Numbered from the stretch's first letter, positions 48,009-57,255 are shown. The stretch is 64,000 nt of DNA from CAVYVZ01 sp963772065 (GCA_963772065.1 CAVYVZ010000002.1:124001-188000), one strand, 5' to 3'. Notes: generated from the sequence alone by a model not told the origin. Made by a program: numbers and translations.

Positions 48009-51008
48009 ATGCACAGAGCGCTAGCAGCGGCGGCGGTCGTCGTCGCGCTGCTCGTCCCCACTACCGGCCTCGCCCAGACTGGCACGCAGGGAAGCCTGCG
48101 CGGCTACGTCAAGGACGCGCAGGGCGGCGCGCTGCCCGGCGTCACGGTGACGGCCACCAGCTCAGAGCTTATTCGCCCGGTCTCGGCGACGACGGATACG
48201 GAAGGTTATTACCGGCTGATCAACCTGCCGCCGGGAACCTACGTCGTCACCGCGGAGCTCACCGGGTTTTCCACGTTCCGGCGCGAGGGAATTCTGCTGC
48301 GCGCCGGCGCCACGTTCGCGGTCGATATCGACCTTCAGCTCGGTGCGTTGCAGGAGACGATCACCGTCTCCGGAGATTCGCCGATGCTCGAGGTCTCGAA
48401 TCCGAGCAACGTGCTCAACATCGATGGCGACTTCCAGCGGCAGATGCCGATCCAGGCGCGCCGCAACTGGAGCGACTTCCTCGAGATGACCCCGGGGGTC
48501 ATCTCGCGCGGCTTCGACGACGGCAGCGGCCGGCAGGTGTACTTCGGCCACGGCACCGAGCACTTCGCGCACGTGATCCAGCTCGAAGGGATGATTGCGT
48601 CGAACTATCACGACGCGCAGGTCACCTACGTCGGCATGGGCACGGACATGATCGGCGACGTGCAGGTGAAGACGGGCGGCGTCGACGCGTCGGCGCCGAT
48701 GGGCGTCGGCATGGTCATGAACGTCGTGACCAAGAGCGGAGGCAACAGGTTCAGCGGCTCCGGCGCCTACCAGTACCAGCCGTTCAATTGGAACGGCAAC
48801 AACGTTGACAACTGCACCTCATTCGTCACCTGCCGGCCGGGAAGCGGCGGCACGCCGACCACGGCGTACGTGCGGCAGTTCGACGCGTCCTTCGGCGGCC
48901 CGATCAAGAAGGACAACGTGTGGTTCTACGGGTCGATCCGGCGTGCCGTCTCGGCGAGCGGCATCAGCCGCACGGCGCTCGAGGTGCAGCGTCTGCAGCA
49001 GTTCTTTCCCGACAGGCCGCTCTTCAACAATGAGAGTGACAGCTGGCAGCCCTATCTGAAGCTGAGCGCCAAGGCCTCGAACAACCACGAGATCTACGGC
49101 TACTACCAGAACGATCGCCTGAATCTGGATGGCAACCGTGAATACAACTACGAGCGGATCATGGTTCAGTCGACGGGCGGACCGCTCTACGGCGGGAAGC
49201 TGACGTCCATCTGGGGTAGCAACGTGACGACGACGTTGACCGTCTCGCACAACAGGAAGGGCGGCAACACAGCGGACACCTTCGAGGGGCTGGGCCTGAC
49301 CGGCCCGCAGATCATCATCCATCCGACGGCGACGCCCACTGGTCCGCGGCTGGTTGGCAGCGGCCGCATCCTCGAGGGTGGCAATCTCCAGTCGTATCAA
49401 CTGCAGCCGGCGTCGCAGAGCATGGTCCGGTTGGACCTCACGTGGTTCAAGGACCAGGCGTTTGCGGGGTCTCACGAACTCCAGACGGGACTCTTCGCGG
49501 CGCCGAGCAGCAAGTACGACCAGCAGACCAACTACGTCAACGACGGGTTCGTGCTGGAAGAGCGGCGCATGCGGGATCCCAACAATCCGGCCGCCGGGCT
49601 GGTCCCGTTCCACCGTGTCTACAATTCGCCGACGAGTCTGCTCACGCGCGCGGCCCGCGATCGCAACGTCGGGTTCTACGTGCAGGACAACTGGCGTCCG
49701 ACCGACAGGCTGACCGCGAACATCGGCGTCCGCTTCGACTATGTGAAGCGGTATGACGATGTGTTTGGCATCACCCGTCAGGAAAGCTGGTCGGTCGGTC
49801 CGCGGTTCGGGTTCTCCTATCTCGTCACGAAGGACGCGAAGAACGTTCTCCGAGCGAGCTACGTCCGCGTGCACGAACAGATGATGGGGCGCGACGCGGT
49901 CACGATTTTCGGCGCCAACGAGGCCGCCGGGCAGCGTGACGAGTACGATTTCGATGGCGACGGGACGTTCGAGTCCGTCGTGCCGACTCCTGCTCGTTCC
50001 GCTTCGATCGCCGCGTCGGAATTCGATCCGAATCTCCATCAGCCGTACGTCGACGAGTTCATCGTCGGCTTCCGGAAGCAGTTCCCTGGACAGCTCAGCG
50101 TGGATGCGTCCTGGATGAAGCGCAGCTACCAGGACATGTACGCGCGCGTCGACATCAACGGCAGGTACCCAAGCGGGCCGAACCAGCCGTTCGGCGGCTT
50201 CGGTCTCGTCGATCCCAACCGCGGCATCGTGTTCCAGCAGACCAACAACTCCTGGAGCACGCTGGAGTGGCAGGCGCTCGAGATCACGGTCGCCAAGAAC
50301 CTGTCGAAGAACATCCAGGCGATGGCTGGCATCAACCGGCAGTGGCAGGAGTTCGGCGGCACCTGGAACCCGACCGACCCCGCCCGCTTCATCCAGCCGG
50401 GTGCCTTCGACAGCGACAAGCTCCTCTACATGCCGCGCGGCAACAACGAGGAGAACAGCCTGCCGATCGTGACTGGAACGACGGTGCACACCTACGGACC
50501 GACGTGGCAGAAGTATTCGCTCCGGTTCGGCGGCACGTATCGCGCGCCGTGGGACGTCGTGCTGGCGGCCAGCTACACCATCCTCGCCGGTCCGTGGTCG
50601 GGACCGCTCGTGGACCAGCTGCCCGTCGGAGACCCGAGGCTCGCGGCGTTCGGTCCGGCGACCATCGTGCTCGCCAACGGAACGACGCAGCCGAACCCGC
50701 TCGGCACGCGCATGCGATTCGTGGGCGATACGGCGCGTGGGACCTTCCCCGACAGCGTGACTCGCGGCGACGGCCAGTATCAGGCACCCGCGATCAAAAC
50801 GCTGGGACTCAAGATCGGGAAGGAAGTGAAGCTGCCCGGCGGCGTACAGGTCGAGCTCGCCGGCAACATCTTCAACCTGATCAACGACGGAAACTACACG
50901 CAGTACAACTACAGCGGCGCCAACGAGCGGTTCAATCCGAACTTCCTGCAGCTGCGGAACCAGCAGCCAGCCAGGGCGTTCCAGAGCACGATCGCCGTTC
51001 GCTTCTGA
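48009..51008 (+). CDS. TonB-dependent outer-membrane receptor, Oar-like, with carboxypeptidase-regulatory-like domain
   Basis: This 999-residue receptor follows AGGAGGAG by a few bases. It has a signal (ALAAAAVVVALLVPTTGLAQ), a carboxypeptidase-regulatory-like domain at about 27-110 (GSLRGYVKDAQGGALPGVTVTA, INLPPGTYVVTAELTGF) and a plug with MGVGMVMNVVTKSGGNRFSG. A long barrel ends AFQSTIAVRF. It is intact and distinct from the receptor at 438. The ligand is unknown. Its 3' end converges with the cofactor-maturation gene cluster. Confidence 0.92.
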   Translation: MHRALAAAAVVVALLVPTTGLAQTGTQGSLRGYVKDAQGGALPGVTVTATSSELIRPVSATTDTEGYYRLINLPPGTYVVTAELTGFSTFRREGILLRAGATFAVDIDLQLGALQETITVSGDSPMLEVSNPSNVLNIDGDFQRQMPIQARRNWSDFLEMTPGVISRGFDDGSGRQVYFGHGTEHFAHVIQLEGMIASNYHDAQVTYVGMGTDMIGDVQVKTGGVDASAPMGVGMVMNVVTKSGGNRFSGSGAYQYQPFNWNGNNVDNCTSFVTCRPGSGGTPTTAYVRQFDASFGGPIKKDNVWFYGSIRRAVSASGISRTALEVQRLQQFFPDRPLFNNESDSWQPYLKLSAKASNNHEIYGYYQNDRLNLDGNREYNYERIMVQSTGGPLYGGKLTSIWGSNVTTTLTVSHNRKGGNTADTFEGLGLTGPQIIIHPTATPTGPRLVGSGRILEGGNLQSYQLQPASQSMVRLDLTWFKDQAFAGSHELQTGLFAAPSSKYDQQTNYVNDGFVLEERRMRDPNNPAAGLVPFHRVYNSPTSLLTRAARDRNVGFYVQDNWRPTDRLTANIGVRFDYVKRYDDVFGITRQESWSVGPRFGFSYLVTKDAKNVLRASYVRVHEQMMGRDAVTIFGANEAAGQRDEYDFDGDGTFESVVPTPARSASIAASEFDPNLHQPYVDEFIVGFRKQFPGQLSVDASWMKRSYQDMYARVDINGRYPSGPNQPFGGFGLVDPNRGIVFQQTNNSWSTLEWQALEITVAKNLSKNIQAMAGINRQWQEFGGTWNPTDPARFIQPGAFDSDKLLYMPRGNNEENSLPIVTGTTVHTYGPTWQKYSLRFGGTYRAPWDVVLAASYTILAGPWSGPLVDQLPVGDPRLAAFGPATIVLANGTTQPNPLGTRMRFVGDTARGTFPDSVTRGDGQYQAPAIKTLGLKIGKEVKLPGGVQVELAGNIFNLINDGNYTQYNYSGANERFNPNFLQLRNQQPARAFQSTIAVRF

Positions 51009-51048
51009 TCCGATCAGACCTCAGGGGCCGACCTCTCGTCGGCCCCTG
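51004..51048. repeat. Two inverted repeats at the convergent gene ends
   Basis: TCTGATC-c-GATCAGA (51004-51018) is a perfect 7-bp palindrome that contains the stop codons of both converging genes. A 10-bp perfect inverted repeat (CAGGGGCCGA / TCGGCCCCTG, loop of 7) follows at 51022-51048, inside the last codons of the flavoprotein gene. Together they may end transcription from both sides, although no T-run is present. Confidence 0.55.
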
Positions 51049-52469
51049 GGGCAACAGCGCGCAGCGCGCCATTCCACCAGAGCCAATCGAGAATCGCCGC
51101 CGAGCGCTCGCGCGGAATCCTGCTCGCCCACATCTCAACGACGTCACCAACACTGGCCGGCTGCTGGATGCGGTCGAGCAGCGCCGCGAGCTCGACGCCG
51201 TCGAGAAACGCCATTGGTCCGCGACCGCCTGGCAGCACGACCTGCCTCCCCGAAACGATGACATCGCCCCGTAGCACCGGGCCGGTCTCCACCCGCACGC
51301 CATCCGCGAGTTGGATGACCCGGTTTCGGCGCAGCGGCGCAGGCGGATCCGGCGCGGGCGTGTTCGCTCGCTCGTCGACCGTTCCCAAGTGCGGCTCCGC
51401 GCGTTCCTGCCAGAACGATGCTGCCCGCGTGGCCGCCGCTTCCGCGTACGCAGCCGCGGTGACGCGCCGGTGAAACGCGACCGCCTTCGCCTGGCCGGCG
51501 CGGTAGAACTCGATGGCCAGCGCGGTGTCGTGGGGACGCTCGAGGATTGTGTGTACGACCGCGGCGGCATGCAACGCGGAACCGATCGCTGTCTGCACTC
51601 CTTGCGACGAGAGCGGATCGATCGCCAATGCCGCCTCGCCCACCTTGATCGCGTCAGCGGTTGCCGGCTCGGCGTCGTGACAGCGCGAGGCGTCGAATAC
51701 GCGAACGCTCGTGACGCGGCGGCGGAGGCAGGCGCGAAGGAGCTCTGACTGCGCGACGACGTGGTCGTAGAAGCCGGTCGCGATCGTGAAAGGCGCGGAT
51801 GCCGAGGCCGTACGCGGAGGCGTCCACGAAAGCAGCGGCAACGAAGCGGCCGCCTGGCAACGGAGCGCCCCAGTACCACTGTTGCTCCCCGGCTTCGACT
51901 CGCGTGTCCGCCCCACAGCCCGCCACGCCGCTCCAGCACGCGGCAAGCGCGAGCGTCCTCGGCCCCTGGCGCTGCTTCTCGCCACCCAGGCAACCACCGC
52001 GTCCTGCTGCATCGACGACGAATCGGGACGAGATCTCGACGACCCCTTCCGGCGTGCGAGCGGTCGTGCGCCAGCAATCCCGCTCGCGCGTAGCCCGCAG
52101 CACCCGCGCGGGCTGGACCACGCGGGTGCCGGCCGCCTGCGCGGCACGCAGCAGAATCGCGTCGAAGCGGCTCCTGTCGACCTGCAGCCCGGGTTCGACG
52201 ATTCCCTGTCGCCATTCGGTGGGACCCGCCCACCGCAGCAGCGTGCCGGTTGGCCGCAGGAATCCCGCGCTTTCGATTTCAGCGCGGACGCCGAGCACGT
52301 CCAGGAGCGGCCACGCGGAAGCCGCGAGCGACGCGCCGAGATGTGCGCGGGGAATCGCATGCGCCTCGAGCAGGGACACGGAATGCCCAAGCGATGCAAG
52401 GCGTTGTGCAATGGCCGACCCAGCCGGGCCGCCGCCGATCACGCACACCTCGACGCATGCCCGCATCAT
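51014..52469 (-). CDS. LodB/QhpG-like FAD-dependent tryptophan-modifying oxidoreductase, with one frameshift
   Basis: About 484 residues. ATG 52469 overlaps the stop of the radical SAM gene (ATGA). The N-terminal frame has the FAD dinucleotide motif VCVIGGGPAGSAIAQRLASLG, the LRWAGPTEWRQG region and VDAAGRGGCLGG. Near 51800 one extra T breaks the frame; dropping it gives GIRAFTIATGFYDHVV. The second frame carries the FAD ribityl motif in AALAIDPLSSQGVQTAIGSAL. This overall pattern fits the flavoproteins LodB and QhpG, which hydroxylate the tryptophan that becomes cysteine tryptophylquinone; halogenase-like relatives are the alternative. Context with LodA-like genes supports the former. The product would be cytosolic. 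Confidence 0.7.
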
Positions 52470-53755
52470 GACGTGCAGAAGTAGTCGGGACGTGAGTCGA
52501 TGAGCCGCACGTATGCCTGAAGGCAGTAGTGCAGCCATCCACGGATGTAGTCACACGCGACGCGGCCACGGTGAAGCACCTCGTGGTGGCATCCGCCGCC
52601 GCACAAGTACCGCGCCCAGCAGCTGCGACACGGTTCCTGTCTGTGAACGTGGCGTTCGGCGAGCCATACACGCTGCCGCGGACGGTTGACGCCGCGCCAC
52701 ACGTCACCCATTGCCGCGCGGGGATCCTCGACGAACCGATGGCAGGCCGCGAGGTCGCCGCCGGCCGAAACGCCGAAGTAACTTCCTCCGGCGCCGCACG
52801 GATACGGCCGGTGCGTGCCGCGATGGATCTCCTCCATCGCCGACGCCATGTTCTGGAATGCGTACCGTTCGCCTCGCGCCACCCTGCGCTCGAATTCCTC
52901 GCCGCACGCGATCATCTCTTCGAGCATGCGGTCCAGATCGGCGGCGGCCATCCCGCCGGTGCCCGCAGGCGCCGCCAGGAGCGGCGAGAACCCCGCACTG
53001 TGGAAGCCGATCCCCAGCAGTGTATCGAGGGTTTCGCGAAGGCCAAGGTTCGACGGTGTCACGGTCACCCGTGCTGAGACCTGCATGCGCCGCTGCATTG
53101 AGAGCAGCGGGGCGACGCGGTCGAGCACGCGCGCATAGCTGCCGCGGCCATCCTTGAATGGCCGCAGCCGGTCGTGGGCCTCGCCGCGCCCGTCGATGCT
53201 CACCGTCACCGCGAAGCCATGCCGCTCGAAGTACTCGGCGTCATCCGGCGTCAGCAGCGTTCCATTCGTGGTCACCGCGTAGCGGACGTGCACGCCGCGT
53301 TTCGCACCCAATGTGGCGGCGCGATCCGCGCACTGGCGCAGGAGGCCGCGGTTGGTCAGCGGCTCGCCGCCGAGAAAGGCGAGGTTCACCGAGTCGCCCT
53401 CCGCCGCGTCCGCGAACAGCAGATCGACGGCAGCAAAGGCCACGGGCGGCGTCATCTGTCTTTCCGCTCTCCCGAAGCTGCCGCCCTGCGCGTAGCAATA
53501 CGTGCACGCGAGGTTGCACGTCTGCGCGATCGCGAGCGACAGCGACCGGACAGGCGGGTCGGCGGGCGGTGTGTCGCTGATGTAGTCCGGCGCGCCGAGG
53601 CCAAGCGACGCGAGGAGCGGCGTTGGGTCGTCGCCGCTCGCGGCGATCATCGCGCTGATCTCAGGCGCGACGCTGAATACCCGCGAGCCATTCACCAGCA
53701 GGACGTGGTGCCCGCGCGCGGTCTCGAAGAGGTGAACCTCGGGCGCGACCGTCAT
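52466..53755 (-). CDS. Radical SAM/SPASM peptide maturase, QhpD (PeaB)-like
   Basis: ATG 53755 overlaps the stop of the LodA C-terminal-like gene (ATGA); longer open frame is out of place. The 429-residue protein has the radical SAM cluster C80-x3-C84-x2-C87 (QTCNLACTYCYAQ), NLAFLGGEPLTN and VTTNGTLLTPDDAEYF. A SPASM region follows with CGAGG, AACHRFVEDP, CRSCWARYLCGGGCHHE and ACDYIRGWLHYC. WARYLCGGGCHHE closely recalls QhpD, which forms Cys-to-Asp/Glu thioether cross-links in the small subunit of quinohemoprotein amine dehydrogenase. I infer the substrate is the cysteine-containing protein encoded next to it. Known LodA-type oxidases are matured by LodB, with no radical SAM enzyme that I know of. 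Confidence 0.82.
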   Translation of the reverse strand: MTVAPEVHLFETARGHHVLLVNGSRVFSVAPEISAMIAASGDDPTPLLASLGLGAPDYISDTPPADPPVRSLSLAIAQTCNLACTYCYAQGGSFGRAERQMTPPVAFAAVDLLFADAAEGDSVNLAFLGGEPLTNRGLLRQCADRAATLGAKRGVHVRYAVTTNGTLLTPDDAEYFERHGFAVTVSIDGRGEAHDRLRPFKDGRGSYARVLDRVAPLLSMQRRMQVSARVTVTPSNLGLRETLDTLLGIGFHSAGFSPLLAAPAGTGGMAAADLDRMLEEMIACGEEFERRVARGERYAFQNMASAMEEIHRGTHRPYPCGAGGSYFGVSAGGDLAACHRFVEDPRAAMGDVWRGVNRPRQRVWLAERHVHRQEPCRSCWARYLCGGGCHHEVLHRGRVACDYIRGWLHYCLQAYVRLIDSRPDYFCTS

Positions 53756-54577
53756 TTGGGGGACTCCGGCTTCTTTGGCACCGGCGGCTCGTCGACCCCG
53801 TTCTTGACGAATCGGAGCGCGCGCTCCCAATCGTCCATGAGCTCCGGGATGGTGATGAGCCGGGGGTCCAGGGAATCGTCGTTGATGTACAGCCGTGGAG
53901 AGTCGCCTTTCCTGTCCTTCTCAACCCAGTTGTTCCCGTCGCTCGTTCCATCGGGGCGCGGCTTGACGTTCACATAGTCGGGTCGCGACGCCGCCCAGTA
54001 GAAACACGCGCATTGGCGGTAGTCGGTACTGCCACGGCGAGCACAGGCTCTCCGTGAGCGCACCGGCCGGAGCGAGATCGCGCGCGATCGCTGCGTCCTC
54101 GAAGAAATGCCGTACCGGCAGACTGTGGGTGACGGTTGGCTTCCCCTCGGCGGACTCGAAGACACAGGGGACCGACTGGCCGCCGAATCGGGCCGCGATC
54201 GCTGCCAGCGCATTCGACCATTCGATCGCCGTGCGCGTGTCGCCCGACCAGTCCTTCAGCGGCTCCGGCGGAGCCCCAGCCGTCATCGGTCCAAACACCG
54301 GAACCATGATCGGATCCTTCCCGACTTGAAGCAGCCGATAGCCGTTCACCAGGTCGCGCAGCTCGGGTGGCGCATCGGCATCGACGCCAATCACGAAATT
54401 GGTGCCCTCATGCAGCAGGATGCCGATGAAGAGGCGCGGCCAGAAATTCCGCGCGTCCATCTCGAGACCGGGATAGCAGTTGGACACCGCCGCGTTCGCC
54501 AGCGTGCTCGGCGGATTTCCCGCGGCTCGATACTGGATCTGCGCCGTGAGGTTCTTCGCGTCGATGCCTTTGGTCAT
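53752..54577 (-). CDS. LodA C-terminal-domain-like protein, probable cofactor-bearing chain, with one frameshift
   Basis: About 274 residues after correction. ATG 54577 overlaps the stop of the LodA N-terminal-like gene (ATGA). SNCYPGLEMD (Cys34) resembles the Cys-x-PGIE region of LodA, and GALTESLCSPWQ (Trp182) resembles its GDLT...PWQADF region. Immediately after PWQ an extra T (at about 54026) breaks the frame; dropping it gives SPWQTDYRQCACFYWAASRP, which matches the PWQADF-C-WWP-RP pattern of LodA-family CTQ oxidases. LodA-type enzymes oxidise lysine or glycine amines with oxygen, releasing peroxide. Residue-level identity of the CTQ Cys and Trp is not proven here. The many Cys near Trp and Asp suit cross-linking by the neighbouring radical SAM protein. 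Confidence 0.65.
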
Positions 54578-55905
54578 CGTTCGGCGCCTTCCACGACGAC
54601 GCGCACATATTCGGCGGCTGCCCGTACCTTGCTCACCTGGCGGCGCGTCAGCGCCAGATGATTGCCGTCGGCGCCACGCATGAGGGCCGGCATCCTGCGC
54701 CGCCCATCGTCAGTGAGCAGCCCGACGTCGCTGTAGTCGCGCAGGATTCGCGCGAACCATGCGAGTGTGCCGCTTTCGAGCGCGATCAGGACGCGTTCGT
54801 GGCGCGCTCTGATGGCGAGCGAGTCGGCCACCGCCGGCACGACGATCGGCTCGAGCGCGCGCTTCCAGGTGAGGAAATCGCTCAGCGCCATCCCGTCTAC
54901 GCCGGGCGCGGCCGAGTTGAGATGCGCGGTATTCATCAGGCGCACCGTCTCCAGCGCGCGCCGCACAATCTCCCGAACTTCGGCCATCTCGGTTTCGGTC
55001 ACCGGACCGTCGAAATCGGGGCCGAGGAGCACCTGTTCCAGCTCGTCGGCCACCGTGCGCACCGGCAGGCTGTCGGGCGCGAATGTCGGCGGACCCACGG
55101 AGACGCGCGCGAATGCGGTCAGCTCGCCACCCGGAGCATCGAGCGCAATGCTCACGAACCCGTCGCATGCGTCGTCGAAATCGCCCGCGCTCACCCAGTT
55201 CCCATCCTTCGTGTGGCCGTCGTAGATGTCGCTGGGGTTCGTGCAACGTCGCACGCCGTTGGGATCCGTCTTCATATCGCCGGGCTCGATGAAGCCCTTC
55301 CAGGTGCCCTTGCTCGCGTCGTAGACATCCCGATACACGCGGCCAGCGGCCGGTGTGAACCGAAGCCTGATCTCGGGCGCCTCGGCCGATGGTCTGACGA
55401 ATTGCACCTGCCCGAACGGAACCGACTTGCCCGTGATGAAGTTGAGCGCGACGCCGTTCAGCGCGTGCGGGACATGGTCGTTGAACGCGCCGGTCTGCGC
55501 GTTGACGATGTCGTGCGGATCGGCCGTACGGCGGAACGCCTTCCGGCTCGCCACCTCGACGTTCCAGTGCAGTGCTTCCAGGCCGAGGCCCGCATCCGTC
55601 AGAACGTCCGGGGTCAGCGGAACGAGCTCGGCCTGGCCGCACACGCGCGCCCAGACCTCGAGAAACGGCGAGACCGGACGGATATTGCCGTCGTGGTCGC
55701 GAAACCGCACGTCGAACGGAGGACGTTTGATGCTGATCTCGCCCGTGGCCGCGTCCACGAGAAACGTATCGGCGGCGTGAATTTCGCGGGCCCCGACCGG
55801 GTGGGTGACGACCAGGTCGTAGTTGTCCATCGGGTCGGGCGAGGATCCGAATCGCGCGATGGCGAGCGGCGGCAGGATGCGAACCTCCGCGATGGTGCTG
55901 CCCAC
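54574..55905 (-). CDS. LodA N-terminal-domain-like protein
   Basis: GGAGG lies 6 bases before the GTG at 55905, two bases after the ferritin-like gene stop; a TTG at 55911 is the upstream alternative. The 443 residues open with IAEVRILPPLAIARFGSSPDP, close to the RIHPxIGIARVGNS start of LodA-family oxidases. FDVRFRDHDGNIRPVSPF and DDACDGFVSIAL follow, and the C-terminal 150 residues are helical (VREIVRRALETVRLMNTAHLN, DFLTWKRALEPIVVP). It lacks the PWQ region, which is on the next gene. I read the two as one LodA-like enzyme divided into two chains. No signal peptide is visible. Family assignment rests on the N-terminal motif and context. Confidence 0.6.
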   Translation of the reverse strand: MGSTIAEVRILPPLAIARFGSSPDPMDNYDLVVTHPVGAREIHAADTFLVDAATGEISIKRPPFDVRFRDHDGNIRPVSPFLEVWARVCGQAELVPLTPDVLTDAGLGLEALHWNVEVASRKAFRRTADPHDIVNAQTGAFNDHVPHALNGVALNFITGKSVPFGQVQFVRPSAEAPEIRLRFTPAAGRVYRDVYDASKGTWKGFIEPGDMKTDPNGVRRCTNPSDIYDGHTKDGNWVSAGDFDDACDGFVSIALDAPGGELTAFARVSVGPPTFAPDSLPVRTVADELEQVLLGPDFDGPVTETEMAEVREIVRRALETVRLMNTAHLNSAAPGVDGMALSDFLTWKRALEPIVVPAVADSLAIRARHERVLIALESGTLAWFARILRDYSDVGLLTDDGRRRMPALMRGADGNHLALTRRQVSKVRAAAEYVRVVVEGAER

Positions 55906-55907
55906 GT

Positions 55908-57233
55908 TCAACCTCCGATGATCGTTTCAATCTGCCGAAGGGCGCGCCGGTCCGCATCTGCCAGGGCCTCGAGGTAGGAACCTCCCTCGGGAGCGGCATC
56001 CATCCGCAGCTTCTCCATGTAACCCCGCGACGAGCAGATCAGGTCGCGATGCAATCGCCACCAGTCTTCCATGCGTGTGGGGAGTGCGAGAGTGTACGGC
56101 ATGTCGAACGGCGGGCCCGCTCGAAGCGCGAGATCGTCGTGGAGCGGAAGGGCCATGAGAATCTCGGCGATCGAACGGAGGTTGTACATCTCGCCGAACG
56201 CCCACGAAATGACAAGGCCACGCGGCGTCCGCGGGACCCCCTCGAGCGGCCTCTGCAGGCAGAACGAATGCGACAGGAAGACGAGGAGCATCCGGTACCG
56301 CAGGTTGAAGAGGTCTGCCCACACGCGGGCTCGTTCGTGCGTGATGCGCCGTTCCGGCGGCGCCGTCGGGTCCGTTGTGGGATTAGTCGCCACGTTCCGC
56401 GCGGGTTGCCAATCGCCCTCGTCCGGAAACGCACGGTAGATCTCGAGAAACCGCTCGAAATGCGACGATGCCGCTTCAGGCAGCTCTGTCCCTTCTCCCT
56501 GATCCGCGATCGCCGTGACAGCAGCCGTTGCCGACTCACGATCGCTGGCGGTCTTGATGAGAAGGTCGGGATACCCCAGCCCCCACTCTCCCGCGTGAAC
56601 CTGAAACAGCAGCGACTCTGGGTGGATGTCCGCCGAGGGCACCATCGCCGTGGGGTCAGGATTGTCTCCGGGCGGAGAGAACAGGTCAGTGATCGTGGCG
56701 TAGAGGCGCCCGACGCGATGCACGGAGTTCCTGTTCGCGGGGCTCGCTTGACGCTCCCAGATCGCGTCGATCTCGCGCTCGAGCCCCATCTTGTGCAGCG
56801 TTGACCGTTCCGGGCTCTCTGCCAGGACATATTTGCCCAGTGAAGTCTTGGTGAGTTTCTGCAGCTCGAACGCGAAGGGGAAGAGCTCGGTCGGAATGGG
56901 GAAATCCTCGCGCTCGAGCGTAAGCGGGCTTCCAAGCGCCGTCAGCAGGTTTTGAACCGTCGCGAGGTGCGCCATCTCCTCGCGCGCGATATCGAGCACC
57001 GTGGTTCGCCACCGCTGGACCAGCGCGCGCCGCTCGTCGGACAGGCCGGCCCCTCCGAGCGAGTAGCCGGCGAAAAGATACTGGACCGCCAGCGCGTGTT
57101 CGATCTCGGCTCCGATGTGGAGCAGGTACGCGACGGTCTCGGTTGGCGGAGCGAAGAACCCCAGAACGACATGCTCCTCCTCCGTTTCCGGGGCTCTTTG
57201 CCAATGGAGATGCCGGGTGCGGCGCGATGACAT
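55908..57233 (-). CDS. Ferritin-like protein related to the iminophenyl-pyruvate dimer synthase (VioB/RebD) C-terminal half
   Basis: From ATG 57233 the product has 441 residues. The first domain has two ferritin-like diiron motifs: AEIEHALAVQYLFAGYSLGG and IAREEMAHLATVQNLLTALGSP. The remainder follows VioB order, with TAIADQGEGTELPEAASSHFERF and a C-terminal helical part (RYRMLLVFLSHSFCLQRPLEG, SWAFGEMYNLRSIAEILMALPL). VioB and RebD couple imino acids in violacein and rebeccamycin synthesis. Here the N-terminal half of VioB is missing. As first gene of the cluster it may process the product of the LodA-like oxidase or supply an oxidation step. No strong ribosome site is visible. Confidence 0.75.
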   Translation of the reverse strand: MSSRRTRHLHWQRAPETEEEHVVLGFFAPPTETVAYLLHIGAEIEHALAVQYLFAGYSLGGAGLSDERRALVQRWRTTVLDIAREEMAHLATVQNLLTALGSPLTLEREDFPIPTELFPFAFELQKLTKTSLGKYVLAESPERSTLHKMGLEREIDAIWERQASPANRNSVHRVGRLYATITDLFSPPGDNPDPTAMVPSADIHPESLLFQVHAGEWGLGYPDLLIKTASDRESATAAVTAIADQGEGTELPEAASSHFERFLEIYRAFPDEGDWQPARNVATNPTTDPTAPPERRITHERARVWADLFNLRYRMLLVFLSHSFCLQRPLEGVPRTPRGLVISWAFGEMYNLRSIAEILMALPLHDDLALRAGPPFDMPYTLALPTRMEDWWRLHRDLICSSRGYMEKLRMDAAPEGGSYLEALADADRRALRQIETIIGG

Positions 57234-57255
57234 GCGTTGTGTTTGGGGTGTGTGG

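Noticed and set aside
51014..52469. Flavoprotein as a tryptophan halogenase
   Set aside because: The FAD-binding layout is compatible, but I could not find the halogenase WxWxIP motif in either frame, and the coupling to LodA-like and radical SAM genes fits LodB/QhpG better.
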